A stretch of DNA of 64,000 nt from Geomonas propionica (lineage in GTDB: Bacteria; Desulfobacterota; Desulfuromonadia; Geobacterales; Geobacteraceae), in NCBI RefSeq assembly GCF_016458235.1, contig NZ_JAEMHK010000002.1, positions 392,952-456,951 on the forward strand, in the 5' to 3' direction. Position 1 is the first letter of the stretch; each line of letters begins with the position of its first letter. Below, one piece after another: positions 48,882 through 58,814 of the stretch. The notes under the pieces were generated by a model. The model ran no database searches and had not been told where the DNA came from. It saw only the letters and a program-made list of their open reading frames with translations. The position numbers and the translations under genes were made by a program.

Positions 48882-50354
48882 ATGGGACAGAACTACTTCA
48901 ACACCCTGCCGCTGCGTCGCCAGCTTCAGGAACTGGGCACCTGCCGCTTCATGGACGCTTCCGAGTTCGCCAACGGCTGCGAGTACGTAAAAGGCAAGAA
49001 GATCGTCATCGTGGGCTGCGGCGCACAGGGGCTCAACCAGGGCCTCAACATGCGTGACAGTGGTCTCGACGTTTCCTACACCCTCCGCAAAGAAGCCATC
49101 GAGCAGAAGCGCCAGTCCTACCAGAACGCCGTGGACAACGGCTTCAAGGTCGGCTCCTACGAGGAGCTGCTTCCCACCGCCGACATCGTCATGAACCTCG
49201 CCCCGGACAAGCAGCACAGCAATGTCGTGGCGACCGTCATCCCGTTCATGAAGCAGGGTGCCGTATTCAGCTACGCTCACGGCTTCAACATCGTCGAGGA
49301 AGGCACCCAGATCCGCAAGGACCTGACCGTCGTCATGATCGCTCCGAAATGCCCGGGCTCCGAAGTACGCGCCGAGTACAAGCGCGGTTTCGGCGTGCCG
49401 ACCCTGATCGCCGTTCACGGCGAGAACGATCCCAATGGCGACGGCCTTGAGATCGCCAAGGCGATCGCCTCCGCTCAGGGCGGCGACCGCGCCGGTGTGC
49501 TCGAATCCTCCTTCGTCGCCGAGGTAAAATCCGACCTGATGGGCGAGCAGACCATCCTCTGCGGCATGCTGCAGGCGGGCGCGCTCCTCTGTTTCGACAA
49601 GATGACCCAGAACGGCATCGCCGCCCCCTACGCGGTGAAGCTGATCCAGTACGGCTGGGAGACCATCACCGAGGCCCTCAAGCACGGCGGCATCACCAAC
49701 ATGATGGATCGTCTCTCCAACCCGGCCAAGCTGGTCGCCTTCAAGCTGGCCTCGGAACTGAAGGACATCATGCGTCCGCTGTTCCAGAAGCACATGGACG
49801 ACATCATGAGCGGAGAGTTCTCCCGCACCATGATGGAGGACTGGGCCAACGACGACGTGAAGCTCCTCACCTGGCGCGAGCAGACCGGCCAGACCCCTTT
49901 CGAGAAGACCGAGGCGGCCGGCGACATCTCCGAGCAGGAGTACTTCGACAAGGCGATCCTCATGGTCGCCATGGTGAAGGCCGGCGTCGAGCTTGCCTTC
50001 GAGACCATGGTCCAGACCGGCATCGAACCGGAGAGCGCCTACTACGAGTCGCTGCACGAGACCCCGCTCATCGCCAACACCATCGCCAGGAAAAAGCTGT
50101 ACGAGATGAACCGCGTCATCTCCGACACCGCCGAGTATGGCTGCTACCTCTTCTCCCACGCCTGCGTGCCCCTGCTGGGCGACTTCATGAGCAAGGTCGG
50201 CACCGACGTGATCGGCAAAGGGCTCGACGTCAAGGACAACAGTGTCGACAACCAGCTGCTGGTCGCCGTCAACGCCGAGATCCGCAACCACCTAGTCGAG
50301 GAAGTAGGCGCCGAACTCCGCGCCGCGATGAAAGGGATGCAGAAGATCGTGTAA
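48882..50354 (+). CDS. ilvC: Ketol-acid reductoisomerase, class II (long form)
   Basis: 490 residues, the long E. coli-like form, compared with about 330 in the common short form. It converts acetolactate and acetohydroxybutyrate to dihydroxy acids with NADPH. The Rossmann motif is visible ([20 protein letters not shown]), and the C-terminal knotted domain is doubled, as in class II. The start at 48882 follows AGGAGG; the upstream extension is a leader. Many delta-proteobacteria have the short form, so the long form beside IlvY may be acquired; this is inference. It is followed by a strong terminator. Confidence 0.95.
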   Translation: MGQNYFNTLPLRRQLQELGTCRFMDASEFANGCEYVKGKKIVIVGCGAQGLNQGLNMRDSGLDVSYTLRKEAIEQKRQSYQNAVDNGFKVGSYEELLPTADIVMNLAPDKQHSNVVATVIPFMKQGAVFSYAHGFNIVEEGTQIRKDLTVVMIAPKCPGSEVRAEYKRGFGVPTLIAVHGENDPNGDGLEIAKAIASAQGGDRAGVLESSFVAEVKSDLMGEQTILCGMLQAGALLCFDKMTQNGIAAPYAVKLIQYGWETITEALKHGGITNMMDRLSNPAKLVAFKLASELKDIMRPLFQKHMDDIMSGEFSRTMMEDWANDDVKLLTWREQTGQTPFEKTEAAGDISEQEYFDKAILMVAMVKAGVELAFETMVQTGIEPESAYYESLHETPLIANTIARKKLYEMNRVISDTAEYGCYLFSHACVPLLGDFMSKVGTDVIGKGLDVKDNSVDNQLLVAVNAEIRNHLVEEVGAELRAAMKGMQKIV

Positions 50355-50383
50355 TACTTCTGAAGAAAAAGGCAGAAAGCAAA

Positions 50384-50410
50384 AGGCGCTCAAACGAGCG
50401 CCTTTTTTTG
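50384..50410 (+). terminator. Intrinsic terminator of ilvC
   Basis: AGGCGCTC (50384-50391) pairs perfectly with GAGCGCCT (50396-50403) around AAAC, followed by TTTTTTT. It is 30 bases after the stop codon. Confidence 0.95.
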
Positions 50411-50484
50411 TGCATCTTATGATGTTATGCGAAACCTAGGATCCAGAGGTGCATATGCCACGAAGCGCTGCATCCGCTGAAGCG

Positions 50485-50515
50485 TCCCCCCCCTTTGCGA
50501 AGGGGGGACAGGGGG
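50485..50515. repeat. Palindromic repeat CCCCCCTTTGCGAAGGGGGG
   Basis: CCCCCCTTTGCGAAGGGGGG with trailing GACAGGGGGATTTG. A near copy is at 62180-62225. It sits between ilvC and the hydrolase gene, on the 3' side of both. Confidence 0.7.
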
Positions 50516-50531
50516 ATTTGCTTCTTGCCTG

Positions 50532-51404
50532 TTATTGCCCAACAGTAACCGACTGCGCCTCGGGGGTCACGGCAGGCGGCGCATGGGTCGCGTCCAGGAT
50601 GGTGCTTAAGAGATAAACCAAGGGCTTGATAACGTTCTCGTCGCTCCAATAGGCGGAATGGTTGGCCGGATTCCAGGAGGTCAGGATGTTGCCGACGCTG
50701 ACTTCGATATCCTCTGACACCGTGGCCGAGTAGCTGGGACTGAGCGGTTTTAAGGGCCAGCCGAGCACGTCGTCGCTATCGTAGAGGTTCAGCCACTTAG
50801 CCTTCTTCCTGAGCGGCTCCGCAAGGGTCGGAGGGGGGAACTCGATACAGGAGAGGTTTTCCTTGTCCACGCAAAACAAAGGGATGTTGCTCCCCAGCGT
50901 GACCAGGCCGGTCACGGTCTCCATGCGCTCGAAGGGCGTGCTCCCGTAGCGTTCCTGGTCGTACCCCTTTTGCCGGTCCCATATGTAGTTGGACATGAAC
51001 ACCGAGCCCACCGAATGCGCCACGATGATGAGAGGCTTGTCCTGATCGCCGAGCTTGGTACGTAACTGCTGAAGCCCCTGGTGCACCACGCCGTGGATCC
51101 TGTGATAGAGACTGTCGGGACGGTTGCCCGACGAATGGTAGGAACTCATGGTGCCGAAGGCGTTCAGGAAGAACTTACGCAGCTTGGCCCAGTTGAGATC
51201 GTTGTTCGCCGCCAGATCGACCCAGATCTGGTGCTCCCGGGCGGACAGCAGCGGAGCCCAGTACACCCCCTGCCAGGCAATCTCGTCCCGGTTCAGGCCG
51301 CGCCCCGAGATCCTTTCACGGAGCTCATAGACCATGTCGTGCGCGAAGTCATCCGCCAAAGTCCCCATACCATGCACAAGCAGCACACCCACTTTCTTGT
51401 TCAT
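50532..51404 (-). CDS. Alpha/beta-hydrolase fold protein (lipase/esterase-like)
   Basis: 290 residues. It begins MNKKVGVLLVHGMGTLADDF, where HGMG is the oxyanion loop. The nucleophile elbow is IIVAHSVGSVFMSN (Ser in HSVGS, a variant of GxSxG). A His residue near HSAYWSDENV may complete the triad. No signal peptide is seen, so it is cytoplasmic. The start is the ATG with GGGGGCG upstream; the 35-codon extension is not used. The substrate is not predictable. It stands alone with a palindromic repeat after it. Confidence 0.8.
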   Translation of the reverse strand: MNKKVGVLLVHGMGTLADDFAHDMVYELRERISGRGLNRDEIAWQGVYWAPLLSAREHQIWVDLAANNDLNWAKLRKFFLNAFGTMSSYHSSGNRPDSLYHRIHGVVHQGLQQLRTKLGDQDKPLIIVAHSVGSVFMSNYIWDRQKGYDQERYGSTPFERMETVTGLVTLGSNIPLFCVDKENLSCIEFPPPTLAEPLRKKAKWLNLYDSDDVLGWPLKPLSPSYSATVSEDIEVSVGNILTSWNPANHSAYWSDENVIKPLVYLLSTILDATHAPPAVTPEAQSVTVGQ

Positions 51405-51673
51405 GTACGCCCCCTTTCGCGCCCGCCCATTGGATCGTGCGCCCCACGTAACGCCGCGCCGCCGTTGCTTTCGCCCCTGCGGGACCGACCGCCGCGGTCG
51501 TACAGCCAAACACCTTTAATGTGATCTCACAAATATAACGGGATTATCTTGGGCTGCAACCCTGCCCGGGCGTGAGGAGGATAGGGGCCGGCGTTTTCTA
51601 AAAATCCCTTGTCATTCGTACGGGAAAAAAGTAGTCTGCCGGGAGCAAAACGATCCCTTCAAGGAGTCATTAA

Positions 51674-52456
51674 ATGAAACGTCTTGTAACTCTTTTCTCT
51701 CTGTTGATGGTCTTCGCCGTACTGACCGCCCCGTACGCCGGCGCGGCAGACACCAAGCCCAAGGCCATACCTCTTTCCGGCAAGGTGCTGGAAACCATGG
51801 ACGGCGGCGGATATACCTATGTGAACCTGCAGAACGGATCAGAGAAAGTGTGGGTTGCCATCCCGCTCACGAAGGTAAAGGTCGGGCAGCAGTTGGCGCT
51901 TATGCCGGGCTTCGAGATGAAGAACTTCACCAGCAAGGGGCTGAACCGCAAATTCGACAAGGTGATCTTCTCGGGCGGCCTTGCCAACGCGGAGAAGATA
52001 GAAATGAGTCCGTCGGCCATCAAGGCGGTGCACCAGGGAGTCCCGCCGCAGCAGGGAGCACCGGCGGCCAAGGCCGCACCGGCCGCAGCCGCGGCGACGG
52101 CGAAGCCGGCTCCCGCACCTGCCGCCAAAAACCAGAAGGTGACCAGGGCCAAGGGGCCCAACTCCTACACTATCGCGGAGATCTATGCCAAGAGCAAAAA
52201 GCTTGAGAAAAAGCCGGTGGTGGTGCGCGGTCGCGTGGTGAGGGTGTCGCAGAAAATCATGAAGAGGAACTGGATCCATCTGGCGGACGGCACCGGATCG
52301 AGCGCGAAGAAGACCAACGACCTGGTGATTACTTCGAAGGACCTTCCCAACGAAGGCGATGTGGTAACTGTTTCCGGTACCCTCTACAACAACCTCGACT
52401 TCGGATCCGGCTACCGCTACAACGTTCTGGTTCAGGACGCCAAGTTCAAAAAGTAA
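51674..52456 (+). CDS. Secreted NrfJ-like/OB-fold protein
   Basis: 260 residues with a signal peptide (LVTLFSLLMVFAVLTAPYAG). Residues about 33-115 match a domain seen in NrfJ-related proteins (SGKVLETMDGGGYTYVNLQ). An Ala/Pro-rich linker (about 125-150) leads to a C-terminal OB-fold (VVVRGRVVRVSQKIMKRNWI, then HLADGTGSS) like those of secreted DNA-binding or cytochrome-assembly proteins. The function is not known; the periplasmic location and a possible link to cytochrome maturation are inference. AAGGAG precedes the ATG. Confidence 0.75.
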   Translation: MKRLVTLFSLLMVFAVLTAPYAGAADTKPKAIPLSGKVLETMDGGGYTYVNLQNGSEKVWVAIPLTKVKVGQQLALMPGFEMKNFTSKGLNRKFDKVIFSGGLANAEKIEMSPSAIKAVHQGVPPQQGAPAAKAAPAAAAATAKPAPAPAAKNQKVTRAKGPNSYTIAEIYAKSKKLEKKPVVVRGRVVRVSQKIMKRNWIHLADGTGSSAKKTNDLVITSKDLPNEGDVVTVSGTLYNNLDFGSGYRYNVLVQDAKFKK

Positions 52457-52484
52457 GAGGCTTGCCATCCATCTCGTGGTCCCC

Positions 52485-52550
52485 TCCCCTTGCGGGCCAG
52501 CGCCCCGTAGCGCTGGTTCGCGAAGGGGTGAGGGGGTCAGGGGGTGGGGG
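52485..52550. repeat. CCCTCCCC-type palindromic repeat
   Basis: The block CCTCCCCTTGCGGGCCAGCG and CGCTGGTTCGCGAAGGGGTG, with AGGGGGTCAGGGGGTGGGGG, forms partial inverted repeats (CCAGCGCCCC with GGGGCGCTGG-like arms). It is the spacer between two convergent genes. Confidence 0.55.
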
Positions 52551-52562
52551 AAGCCGCCATCA

Positions 52563-52952
52563 CTACCCTCTCCTACTCCTAACGTCCTCGTTGAACTTCC
52601 TCATGTTGCCGCTCAACTTGCCCGTCAGCGCGAAGTAGTCGTCTATCGCGCGCCCCAGCAGGAACTCCGCCTCGTGCCGCAGATCCATGTGCACGTACAG
52701 GTCGGTCTCGTGCCCGGCGGACACCTCCTCGCGCGCCCGCGACTTGCCGGGCCGCAGCAGCTCCTGAACCGACCTGAAGGGGCTTTGCTTCTCGCCGGGC
52801 TCGCGCAGCCGAAGCAACTGTCCGAATATCTCCTCGGCGGCGCCGGCAAGGGTGATGACGCTGAAAAGATCCTTCTGCGCGAAGTACAGTAGGAGCGCCG
52901 TCTCCACTTGTCGCGTGGCGATCTCCTGCTTGTGATGTTTCTCGATGTTCAC
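52563..52952 (-). CDS. Conserved hypothetical protein, 129 residues
   Basis: 129 residues. It starts at GTG 52952 because GGGGGGAACC lies directly before it. The protein is mostly helical (TALLLYFAQKDLFSVITLAG, then AAEEIFGQLL). It lacks signal and membrane segments. The phrase LAGAAEEIF recurs in small proteins of unknown function in many proteobacteria. No role can be given from the neighbours, although it follows the rplI region on the same strand, after a terminator. Confidence 0.6.
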   Translation of the reverse strand: MNIEKHHKQEIATRQVETALLLYFAQKDLFSVITLAGAAEEIFGQLLRLREPGEKQSPFRSVQELLRPGKSRAREEVSAGHETDLYVHMDLRHEAEFLLGRAIDDYFALTGKLSGNMRKFNEDVRSRRG

Positions 52953-52987
52953 GGTTCCCCCCGGGCAGCGATCACCCGCCAAACGTA

Positions 52988-53021
52988 AAAGGGCCGCGCT
53001 CCCTGGGGAGCGCGGCCCTTT
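52988..53021 (-). terminator. Intrinsic terminator of rplI
   Basis: AAAGGGCCGCGCTCCC (52988-53003) pairs perfectly with GGGAGCGCGGCCCTTT (53006-53021). On the minus strand it ends in TTTTACGTTT. It lies 35 bases after the rplI stop. Confidence 0.88.
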
Positions 53022-53055
53022 ATTATTACAAAACCTGGCAGCTTTGCAGCAAAGC

Positions 53056-53499
53056 TTAGGCCTTGGTGATCACGACTTTGAGGGTAGCGACCACTTCCGG
53101 GTGAAGCTTCACGGCAGCGGCGAACTCGCCCAGGTGCTTGATCGGCTCGGCAAGGACGATGCGCTTGCGGTCGACTTCCACGCCGTTGGCTTTGAGCTGC
53201 TCGGCCAGTTCGATGTTGGTGACAGCGCCGAAGAGCTTGTCGTCAGCACCCGCCTGGTGGGCGATGGCAAGGGTAAGCCCTTCGATCTTGGCTGCGACCA
53301 GCTTGGCAGCTTCGAGGACCTTGTTTTTCTTGTACTCGAGGTGACGCTTGGCGTGCTCGAGAGCCTTGGCGTTCTTCTCGGTGGCCTCGATGGCGAAGCC
53401 TTTCGGGAGCAGGAAGTTCCTTGCGTAGCCCGGTGCTACTTTCACGATGTCACCGATGTTGCCGAGATGCTCTACGTTTTCTTTGAGAATGACCTTCAT
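53056..53499 (-). CDS. rplI: 50S ribosomal protein L9
   Basis: 147 residues. MKVILKENVEHLGNIGDIVK and VAPGYARNFLLPKGFA are the classic L9 N-terminal stretches. The ATG has a GAGGC upstream. It follows the DUF2232 gene by 23 bases and ends the rpsF-rpsR-DUF2232-rplI operon. It usually precedes dnaB, which is absent here. Confidence 0.97.
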   Translation of the reverse strand: MKVILKENVEHLGNIGDIVKVAPGYARNFLLPKGFAIEATEKNAKALEHAKRHLEYKKNKVLEAAKLVAAKIEGLTLAIAHQAGADDKLFGAVTNIELAEQLKANGVEVDRKRIVLAEPIKHLGEFAAAVKLHPEVVATLKVVITKA

Positions 53500-53522
53500 G
53501 TGATGCCTCCTAGCCTGGTTAG

Positions 53523-54476
53523 TTACAGGTTTTCCTGTTTATTGGGGGACCTGAAGTCCGCCCAGAGATCAAATACGCCCAGCGCCGCCACCGCCAGCAC
53601 CATCATGGGCTGAAAGATCAGGAGCAGGCTTGCCAAAAGTCTGATAAAGACCGGAACCTGGAGCTTTTTAAAGAAAAAGCTGGTGATCGCGAACCCCTGC
53701 GCCGCGTAGACGGCGCCCAGAACGATCAGCACGTTCAGGGAAGCGAGGTGCATGATGGTTTCCGGCACCAGGGTGCCGAAACCGGCTGCGATCAAGAGCC
53801 AGACCAGCGGCTCCGGGTTCTTGTACTGCTTGAAATCCCCGACGTACACCGGCATGCGCAGGCGCGCCGCCAGCCCGGCGAGGAGCATCAGGTTCATGCA
53901 GGCGATCATGCCGTAGGCCACGGTGACCAGCGCGGGATAAATGGTGATCACCACTTGTCCGGCCTGGTGCATCGAGTCCTGCAGCGCCTTGAGCTCATCG
54001 CCCTTGACGCCCGCCTTCTGGTAGATCTGTGCGGTCTGGGTGATGCTCGTCTGCACGCCTTTGCTGATCTTCGCGTGCAGGTCGGCCCCGGTGGCCATGC
54101 CGTACACGACCGCAGCCACCAACAGGACCGTTATAGTCACCGCCACCGAGTAGATGACGGAGCGTGCTCCCCCCTTGTTCCTGAGCAGGAACTCGGCAAG
54201 CGCCAGGGAAAGCACACCGGCCTGTAGTAGATAAATGGCCGTCGCGGCGGGGTCACCGATACCGAGAAGAATAGCGCAACTGGCAAGGACTACCGCCAGC
54301 CCGATTCCCCTCCCCCGCTTCACCGCGTAGAACGCGGCCGGGGCCGAAGCGAACAGCCCGGGGATGGTGCCGACCACGGGGAGATAGACGAAAGCAAGGA
54401 AGAGCGTCACCGTGGCGACGCTCCCCTTGATCACATCGAAAATCTTCCCCTGCAACGGGTTCACCGTCAGCGGCAC
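53523..54476 (-). CDS. DUF2232-family membrane protein (YybS-like)
   Basis: 317 residues with about eight hydrophobic segments (LFLAFVYLPVVGTIPGLFAS, IALGIGDPAATA-like parts). This matches the DUF2232/YybS family seen between rpsR and rplI in many bacteria; the position is itself the evidence. The GTG start is immediately after the rpsR stop codon (TAG GTG). The function is unknown; membrane embedded. Confidence 0.85.
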   Translation of the reverse strand: MPLTVNPLQGKIFDVIKGSVATVTLFLAFVYLPVVGTIPGLFASAPAAFYAVKRGRGIGLAVVLASCAILLGIGDPAATAIYLLQAGVLSLALAEFLLRNKGGARSVIYSVAVTITVLLVAAVVYGMATGADLHAKISKGVQTSITQTAQIYQKAGVKGDELKALQDSMHQAGQVVITIYPALVTVAYGMIACMNLMLLAGLAARLRMPVYVGDFKQYKNPEPLVWLLIAAGFGTLVPETIMHLASLNVLIVLGAVYAAQGFAITSFFFKKLQVPVFIRLLASLLLIFQPMMVLAVAALGVFDLWADFRSPNKQENL

Positions 54477-54755
54477 CTAGGCGGTTGCGTGGCTGCCGGC
54501 AATCGGAAGCAGCGCGATGTTCCTGGCGCGCTTGATCGCCTCGGTGATTTCCCTCTGGTGCTTGGAGCAGTTGCCGGAAATGCGGCGCGGGATGATCTTG
54601 CCGCGCTCCGATACGAAGTAACGGAGGGTACGGGGATCTTTGTAGTCGATAGATACCTGCTTGTCTGCGCAGAAACGGCAGACTTTACGACGCTGGAACG
54701 GACGCTTCTTCCTCGGCCCGCTGCTGGTTCTCTGGGGTGCTCTTTCGTCTGCCAT
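54477..54755 (-). CDS. rpsR: 30S ribosomal protein S18
   Basis: 92 residues. [20 protein letters not shown] is typical of the zinc-binding S18 type (CxxC), as is [20 protein letters not shown]. The N-terminal 20 residues are basic. It is three bases from rpsF and adjoins DUF2232. Confidence 0.97.
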   Translation of the reverse strand: MADERAPQRTSSGPRKKRPFQRRKVCRFCADKQVSIDYKDPRTLRYFVSERGKIIPRRISGNCSKHQREITEAIKRARNIALLPIAGSHATA

Positions 54756-54758
54756 CTT

Positions 54759-55160
54759 TTATTCCTCCACCGTAGTAGTCGTTTCGGCCGGAGCCTCGGT
54801 AGCAGCGACAGCTACTTCCTCGGTCCCTTCCTCGGCACTTTTGGCCGGAGCGGCTGCCGGTGCAACCACTTCCTGCTCGAGCTTCACGCTCTGGTACCTG
54901 ATCACCTTGTCGTCAAGGCGCAGACGACGCTCCAGCTCAGCGATCAGCGGGGCATCTGCGTCGAAACGGAGGTAAAAGTAACGGCCACGGGGGTTCTTGT
55001 TGATCGGGTAAGCCAGTTTCCTGGTGCCCCAGTCTTCAAGTCTCTTGAAATCGCCGTTCATGCTGGCGATTACGTCCTGCACCTTGGTGGAAAGAGCTTT
55101 GATCTCTTCATCACCGAGGTCCGGCTGGACGATGTAAATCGTCTCGTACATCCTGCTCAT
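54759..55160 (-). CDS. rpsF: 30S ribosomal protein S6
   Basis: 133 residues. MSRMYETIYIVQPDLGDEEI and LEDWGTRKLAYPINKNPRG are S6 landmarks. It carries an acidic, Ala/Glu-rich tail of about 35 residues. The ATG has GAGGAGG upstream. It is the first gene of the ribosomal operon. Confidence 0.97.
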   Translation of the reverse strand: MSRMYETIYIVQPDLGDEEIKALSTKVQDVIASMNGDFKRLEDWGTRKLAYPINKNPRGRYFYLRFDADAPLIAELERRLRLDDKVIRYQSVKLEQEVVAPAAAPAKSAEEGTEEVAVAATEAPAETTTTVEE

Positions 55161-55291
55161 TGTTAAGCCTCCTCACGGTTAATTTAGCCCCGGTCCAACC
55201 CGGAGCAAGGAGATACGGCCCTAGGGCCGTTCTGGTGAACGCTACTTCTTACTATACTTATGAAAATTTGACAAGCAAAAGTTCCAGAGTC

Positions 55292-55315
55292 GGGCGAATA
55301 TTTATTCGCCCCTAC
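55292..55315. repeat. Dispersed palindrome GGGCGAAT-N4-ATTCGCCC, copy 4
   Basis: GGGCGAATATTTATTCGCCC followed by CTAC. A second copy lies 50 bases downstream, so these two are close together in the spacer before rpsF. Confidence 0.75.
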
Positions 55316-55361
55316 AGTGGAAAGATGCTCTGTGACAGTCCGGTTGGATACCGCTGCCGTT

Positions 55362-55388
55362 GTAGGGGCGAATAATCATTCGCCCTAC
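55362..55388. repeat. Dispersed palindrome GTAG-GGGCGAAT-N4-ATTCGCCC-TACC, copy 5
   Basis: Complete copy, GTAGGGGCGAATAATCATTC followed by GCCCTACC; the outer GTAG and CTAC-like ends extend the arms. It lies 11 bases from the ychF stop. Confidence 0.8.
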
Positions 55389-55398
55389 CCCATCGACA

Positions 55399-56493
55399 CT
55401 AGACGTTGAAGCGGAAATGCATGACGTCGCCGTCCTGCACCACGTACTCTTTCCCTTCCAAGCGCATCAGCCCCTTTTCCTTGGCGCCGGACTCGCCGCC
55501 GGAGGCGATGTAGTCGTTGTAAGCGATCACTTCGGCGCGGATGAAGCCCTTCTCGAAGTCCGAGTGGATCACGCCTGCTGCGCCGGGAGCCTTGGTCCCC
55601 TTGGTGATGGTCCAGGCGCGCACTTCCTTGACGCCCGCGGTGAAATAGGTGATGAGCCCGAGCAGTTCGTATCCGGAGCGGATCAGGCGGTCCAGGCCGG
55701 ATTCGGCGAGCCCCATCTCCTCCAGGAATGCCTGCTTCTCCTCGCCCGCGAGCTCGGAAATCTCAGCCTCGATGGAGCCGCAGATAAAGACCACGCCGTT
55801 GCCTTCCTTGGCAGCCAACTGGCGCACTTCCTCGACGTAGGGGTGTTTCCCATCGAGGTCGTCCTCGGCCACATTGGCGACGTACAGCACCGGCTTGGCG
55901 GTCATGAGGTGCATGTCGCGCAGGATCAGCTTCTCGTCATCGGTCTCGGCCAGGTCGCGCGGCGAAAGCCCCTTCTCCAGCGTCGACTTCACCTTCTGGC
56001 AGAACTCCACGTCTTCCTTCGCCTTCTTGTCGCCGCTTCTCGCCTGTTTCTCGGTGCGCAGGATCCGCTTCTCGACGGTGTCGAGGTCGGCGAGGGCCAA
56101 CTCGGTCTGGATCACCTCGATATCGCGCACCGGCGACACGCTGCCGCTTACGTGGACCACGTTCTCGTTGTCGAAGCAGCGCACCACGTGCAGGATCGCA
56201 TCGACCGAGCGGATATGCCCCAGGAACTTGTTACCAAGCCCCTCCCCCTGGCTCGCGCCCTTGACGAGGCCCGCGATATCGAGGAACTCGATGGTGGTCG
56301 GCTGCATCCGCTCCGGGTGCACGATCTCGGCCAACTGGTCCATGCGCGGATCGGGTACCGACACGATGCCGACGTTGGGATCGATGGTGCAGAAGGGGTA
56401 GTTGGCGGACTCGGCACCGGCCGAGGTGAGCGCGTTGAAGATGGTGGACTTTCCCACATTGGGGAGACCGACAATGCCGCAGTTGAAACCCAT
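55399..56493 (-). CDS. ychF: Redox-regulated ATPase YchF (Obg family)
   Basis: 364 residues. It has the P-loop GLPNVGKST at residues 9-17 and [20 protein letters not shown], plus the C-terminal TGS-like segment ([20 protein letters not shown], then [11 protein letters not shown]). YchF binds ATP rather than GTP and associates with ribosomes and stress. The ATG has AAGGAAA upstream. It sits 18 bases after pth, the conserved order. Confidence 0.97.
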   Translation of the reverse strand: MGFNCGIVGLPNVGKSTIFNALTSAGAESANYPFCTIDPNVGIVSVPDPRMDQLAEIVHPERMQPTTIEFLDIAGLVKGASQGEGLGNKFLGHIRSVDAILHVVRCFDNENVVHVSGSVSPVRDIEVIQTELALADLDTVEKRILRTEKQARSGDKKAKEDVEFCQKVKSTLEKGLSPRDLAETDDEKLILRDMHLMTAKPVLYVANVAEDDLDGKHPYVEEVRQLAAKEGNGVVFICGSIEAEISELAGEEKQAFLEEMGLAESGLDRLIRSGYELLGLITYFTAGVKEVRAWTITKGTKAPGAAGVIHSDFEKGFIRAEVIAYNDYIASGGESGAKEKGLMRLEGKEYVVQDGDVMHFRFNV

Positions 56494-56511
56494 GCTATTT
56501 CCTTTTGGTCG

Positions 56512-57078
56512 TTACTTCGCGTTGAAGATGCTCATCGCCTTGGGCATCCCCTCCTTGATCGCCATTTCCATGGCGTCCAGGGAGGTATCCAGGACTTCCA
56601 GCAGCTCGTTCATCTCCTCTTTGGCGAAGTTGGTGAGGACGAAGTTCACCACGTCGCCGTGCAGGGGACGGCCGATGCCGACGCGCACCCGGGCGAAGGC
56701 GTTGGAGCCGAGCTCCTGCCCCAGCGAGCGCAGGCCGTTGTGGCCTCCGTGACCGCCACCTTCCTTGAGTCGCACCTTGCCGAACGGGATATCCAGATCG
56801 TCGTGGATCACGATGAGATCAGACAGGGACAGCTTGTAGAAGCGGAGCGCCTCGGCCACCGAGCGGCCGGACAGGTTCATGAAGGTCTGCGGTTTGAGGA
56901 GATAGACCCGCTCGCCCGCCCAGTTGCCGTCACCGGCAAGGCCGGAAAAGGCCTTCCTGGTGACGGCGATGTTGGACTGGCTGGCCAAGCGGTCTAAAAC
57001 CATGAAACCCGCGTTGTGGCGGGTCCATGTGTACTTGGGCCCGGGGTTGCCGAGCCCTACGATCAATTTTGCTGCCAT
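56512..57078 (-). CDS. pth: Peptidyl-tRNA hydrolase
   Basis: 188 residues. It frees tRNA from stalled peptidyl-tRNA. VGLGNPGPKYTWTRHNAGFM carries the catalytic His21 (E. coli His20), and DDLDIPFGKVRLKEGGGHGG includes the substrate-binding Asp. The start follows AGGA. It lies 12 bases after rplY, forming the usual rplY-pth-ychF order. Confidence 0.97.
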   Translation of the reverse strand: MAAKLIVGLGNPGPKYTWTRHNAGFMVLDRLASQSNIAVTRKAFSGLAGDGNWAGERVYLLKPQTFMNLSGRSVAEALRFYKLSLSDLIVIHDDLDIPFGKVRLKEGGGHGGHNGLRSLGQELGSNAFARVRVGIGRPLHGDVVNFVLTNFAKEEMNELLEVLDTSLDAMEMAIKEGMPKAMSIFNAK

Positions 57079-57090
57079 AACGATCCTGGA

Positions 57091-57678
57091 CTAGGCGGCG
57101 GCCTCTTCCTCGGTAGCAGCCTTGCGGCCGAGGATGCTGACCACCGGAGCCTTCGGGTCGCTCAGGATGGCGGTGCCGATCGGGGCGCTGATGTCGCCCA
57201 CGTGGATGGAGTGGCCGATGGCGAGTTCGACGACGTCGACGTTGATGTGCGCCGGAATGTGAACCGGGAGGCACTCGACCTCGACGGTGTGCATGGCGAA
57301 ATCGAGGAAGCCGCCTGCCTTGACGCCAGTCGGGGTGCCGACCAGGTTCAGCTTGACCTGTACCTTCACCTTGTCGGCGAGGTTGATCTTGTGCAGGTCA
57401 ACGTGACGTGCGTGGTTCTTAAGGGAGTCGCGCAGCAGGTCGGCCACGATGACGTTAGCGCCTTCCAGTGCCGGCACGCCCTGCAGGGTCAGGATGTGGT
57501 TGCGGCCGCCTTCGCCGGCGATAGCTTCGGTAAGGTCCTTCAGGCCGAGCGAGATGCAGATCGGCTCCATCCCCTTGCCGTACACGACGGCCGGAACGCG
57601 GCTGGCGGCACGCAGACGACGGCAGATACCCTTACCGGTTTTTTCCCTCAGTTCAACATTCAGCACCTGCTTACTCAT
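57091..57678 (-). CDS. rplY: 50S ribosomal protein L25/Ctc
   Basis: 195 residues, the long form with a C-terminal beta domain (TL5/CTC type). [20 protein letters not shown] and [16 protein letters not shown] are recognisable. It binds 5S rRNA. GGAGGATGT precedes the ATG. It lies 57 bases after the prs stop, so the four genes probably form one operon. Confidence 0.95.
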   Translation of the reverse strand: MSKQVLNVELREKTGKGICRRLRAASRVPAVVYGKGMEPICISLGLKDLTEAIAGEGGRNHILTLQGVPALEGANVIVADLLRDSLKNHARHVDLHKINLADKVKVQVKLNLVGTPTGVKAGGFLDFAMHTVEVECLPVHIPAHINVDVVELAIGHSIHVGDISAPIGTAILSDPKAPVVSILGRKAATEEEAAA

Positions 57679-57735
57679 ACATCCTCCGATGTCAATCTTG
57701 GTATTTGATCTTCCAATGACAGTTTTATTTTAGTA

Positions 57736-58686
57736 CTACACGAAAAGGGAGCTGACGGATTCGTCCTCGTGGATGCGGCGGATCGCCTCGGCCAGGAGGT
57801 CTGCTACGGAAAGCACCCTGAGCTTGTCGGTTTGTTCTGCCTTCTCGCCCAGCGGAACGGTGTCGGTGATGACCACCTTCTCGATGACGGAGTTGTTGAT
57901 CCTCTCGATCGCCGGCCCGGAGAGAACACCGTGGGTGGCGCAGGCGTAGACGTTGGCGGCGCCGTGATCTTTCAGAGCCTGGGCAGCATGGGTCAGGGTG
58001 CCGGCGGTGTCGATCATGTCGTCCAGGATGATGGCGTTCTTGCCCTTCACGTCGCCGATCAGGTGCATGACCTCCGCCACGTTCGGCCCGGTGCGGCGCT
58101 TGTCGATCACGGCCAGGGTGCAGCCGAGCCTCTTGGCGAAGGCACGGGCACGCTCGGTGCCGCCTGCGTCCGGCGATACCATAACCAGGGTGTCGAGGTC
58201 GTCGGCGAAGCGGCTCTTCAGGTGGGCCAGGAGAACCGGCGCAGCGTAGAGGTTGTCCACCGGGATGTTGAAGAAGCCCTGGATCTGGCCTGCGTGCAGG
58301 TCGATAGTCACAACGCGGTCGGCGCCGGCGGTGGTGATCAGGTCAGCCACCAGCTTCGAGGTGATCGGCGTCCTCGGGGCAGCCTTGCGGTCCTGGCGTG
58401 CGTAGCCGTAGTAGGGGATCACGGTGGTGATGGTCGCCGCAGACGCCCTTTTCAGGGCATCGATCATGATGAGCAGTTCCATCAGATTGTTGTTGGTCGG
58501 GCAGCAGGTGGACTGCACCACGTAGATGTCACGACCGCGCACGTTCTCGCCGATTTCGACCATGATCTCGCCGTCGGAGAAGGTCCTCACCTTGGCCTTG
58601 CCCAAGGGAACCCTGAGGCAGTCACAGATCTTTTCGGCCAGAACCGGATTGGAGTTACCGCTGAACACCCTGATCTTGTTTTCCAT
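57736..58686 (-). CDS. prs: Ribose-phosphate pyrophosphokinase
   Basis: 316 residues. It makes PRPP from ribose 5-phosphate and [23 protein letters not shown] and the PRPP-binding [20 protein letters not shown] are visible, along with [20 protein letters not shown]. The start has AAGAGGA upstream. A well-formed promoter lies about 100 bases before it. It begins the prs-rplY-pth-ychF operon; ispE, a common upstream neighbour, is absent. Confidence 0.97.
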   Translation of the reverse strand: MENKIRVFSGNSNPVLAEKICDCLRVPLGKAKVRTFSDGEIMVEIGENVRGRDIYVVQSTCCPTNNNLMELLIMIDALKRASAATITTVIPYYGYARQDRKAAPRTPITSKLVADLITTAGADRVVTIDLHAGQIQGFFNIPVDNLYAAPVLLAHLKSRFADDLDTLVMVSPDAGGTERARAFAKRLGCTLAVIDKRRTGPNVAEVMHLIGDVKGKNAIILDDMIDTAGTLTHAAQALKDHGAANVYACATHGVLSGPAIERINNSVIEKVVITDTVPLGEKAEQTDKLRVLSVADLLAEAIRRIHEDESVSSLFV

Positions 58687-58785
58687 CTATGCACCGGTCC
58701 TCTTAGTTTTTTCTTTTATAAATTGGCTGCACGTGCAGTGGTCGCGACAACGGGCAGCCTGCGTCCAAAACCCAGGAAACGCTAC

Positions 58786-58814
58786 TTAATACAATAGTTG
58801 CCCCGTGAAGTCAA
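58786..58814 (-). promoter_or_regulatory. Sigma70-like promoter of prs operon
   Basis: TTGACT (58814-58809) and TATTAA (58791-58786) with a 17-base gap on the minus strand, 100 bases upstream of the prs start. Confidence 0.7.
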
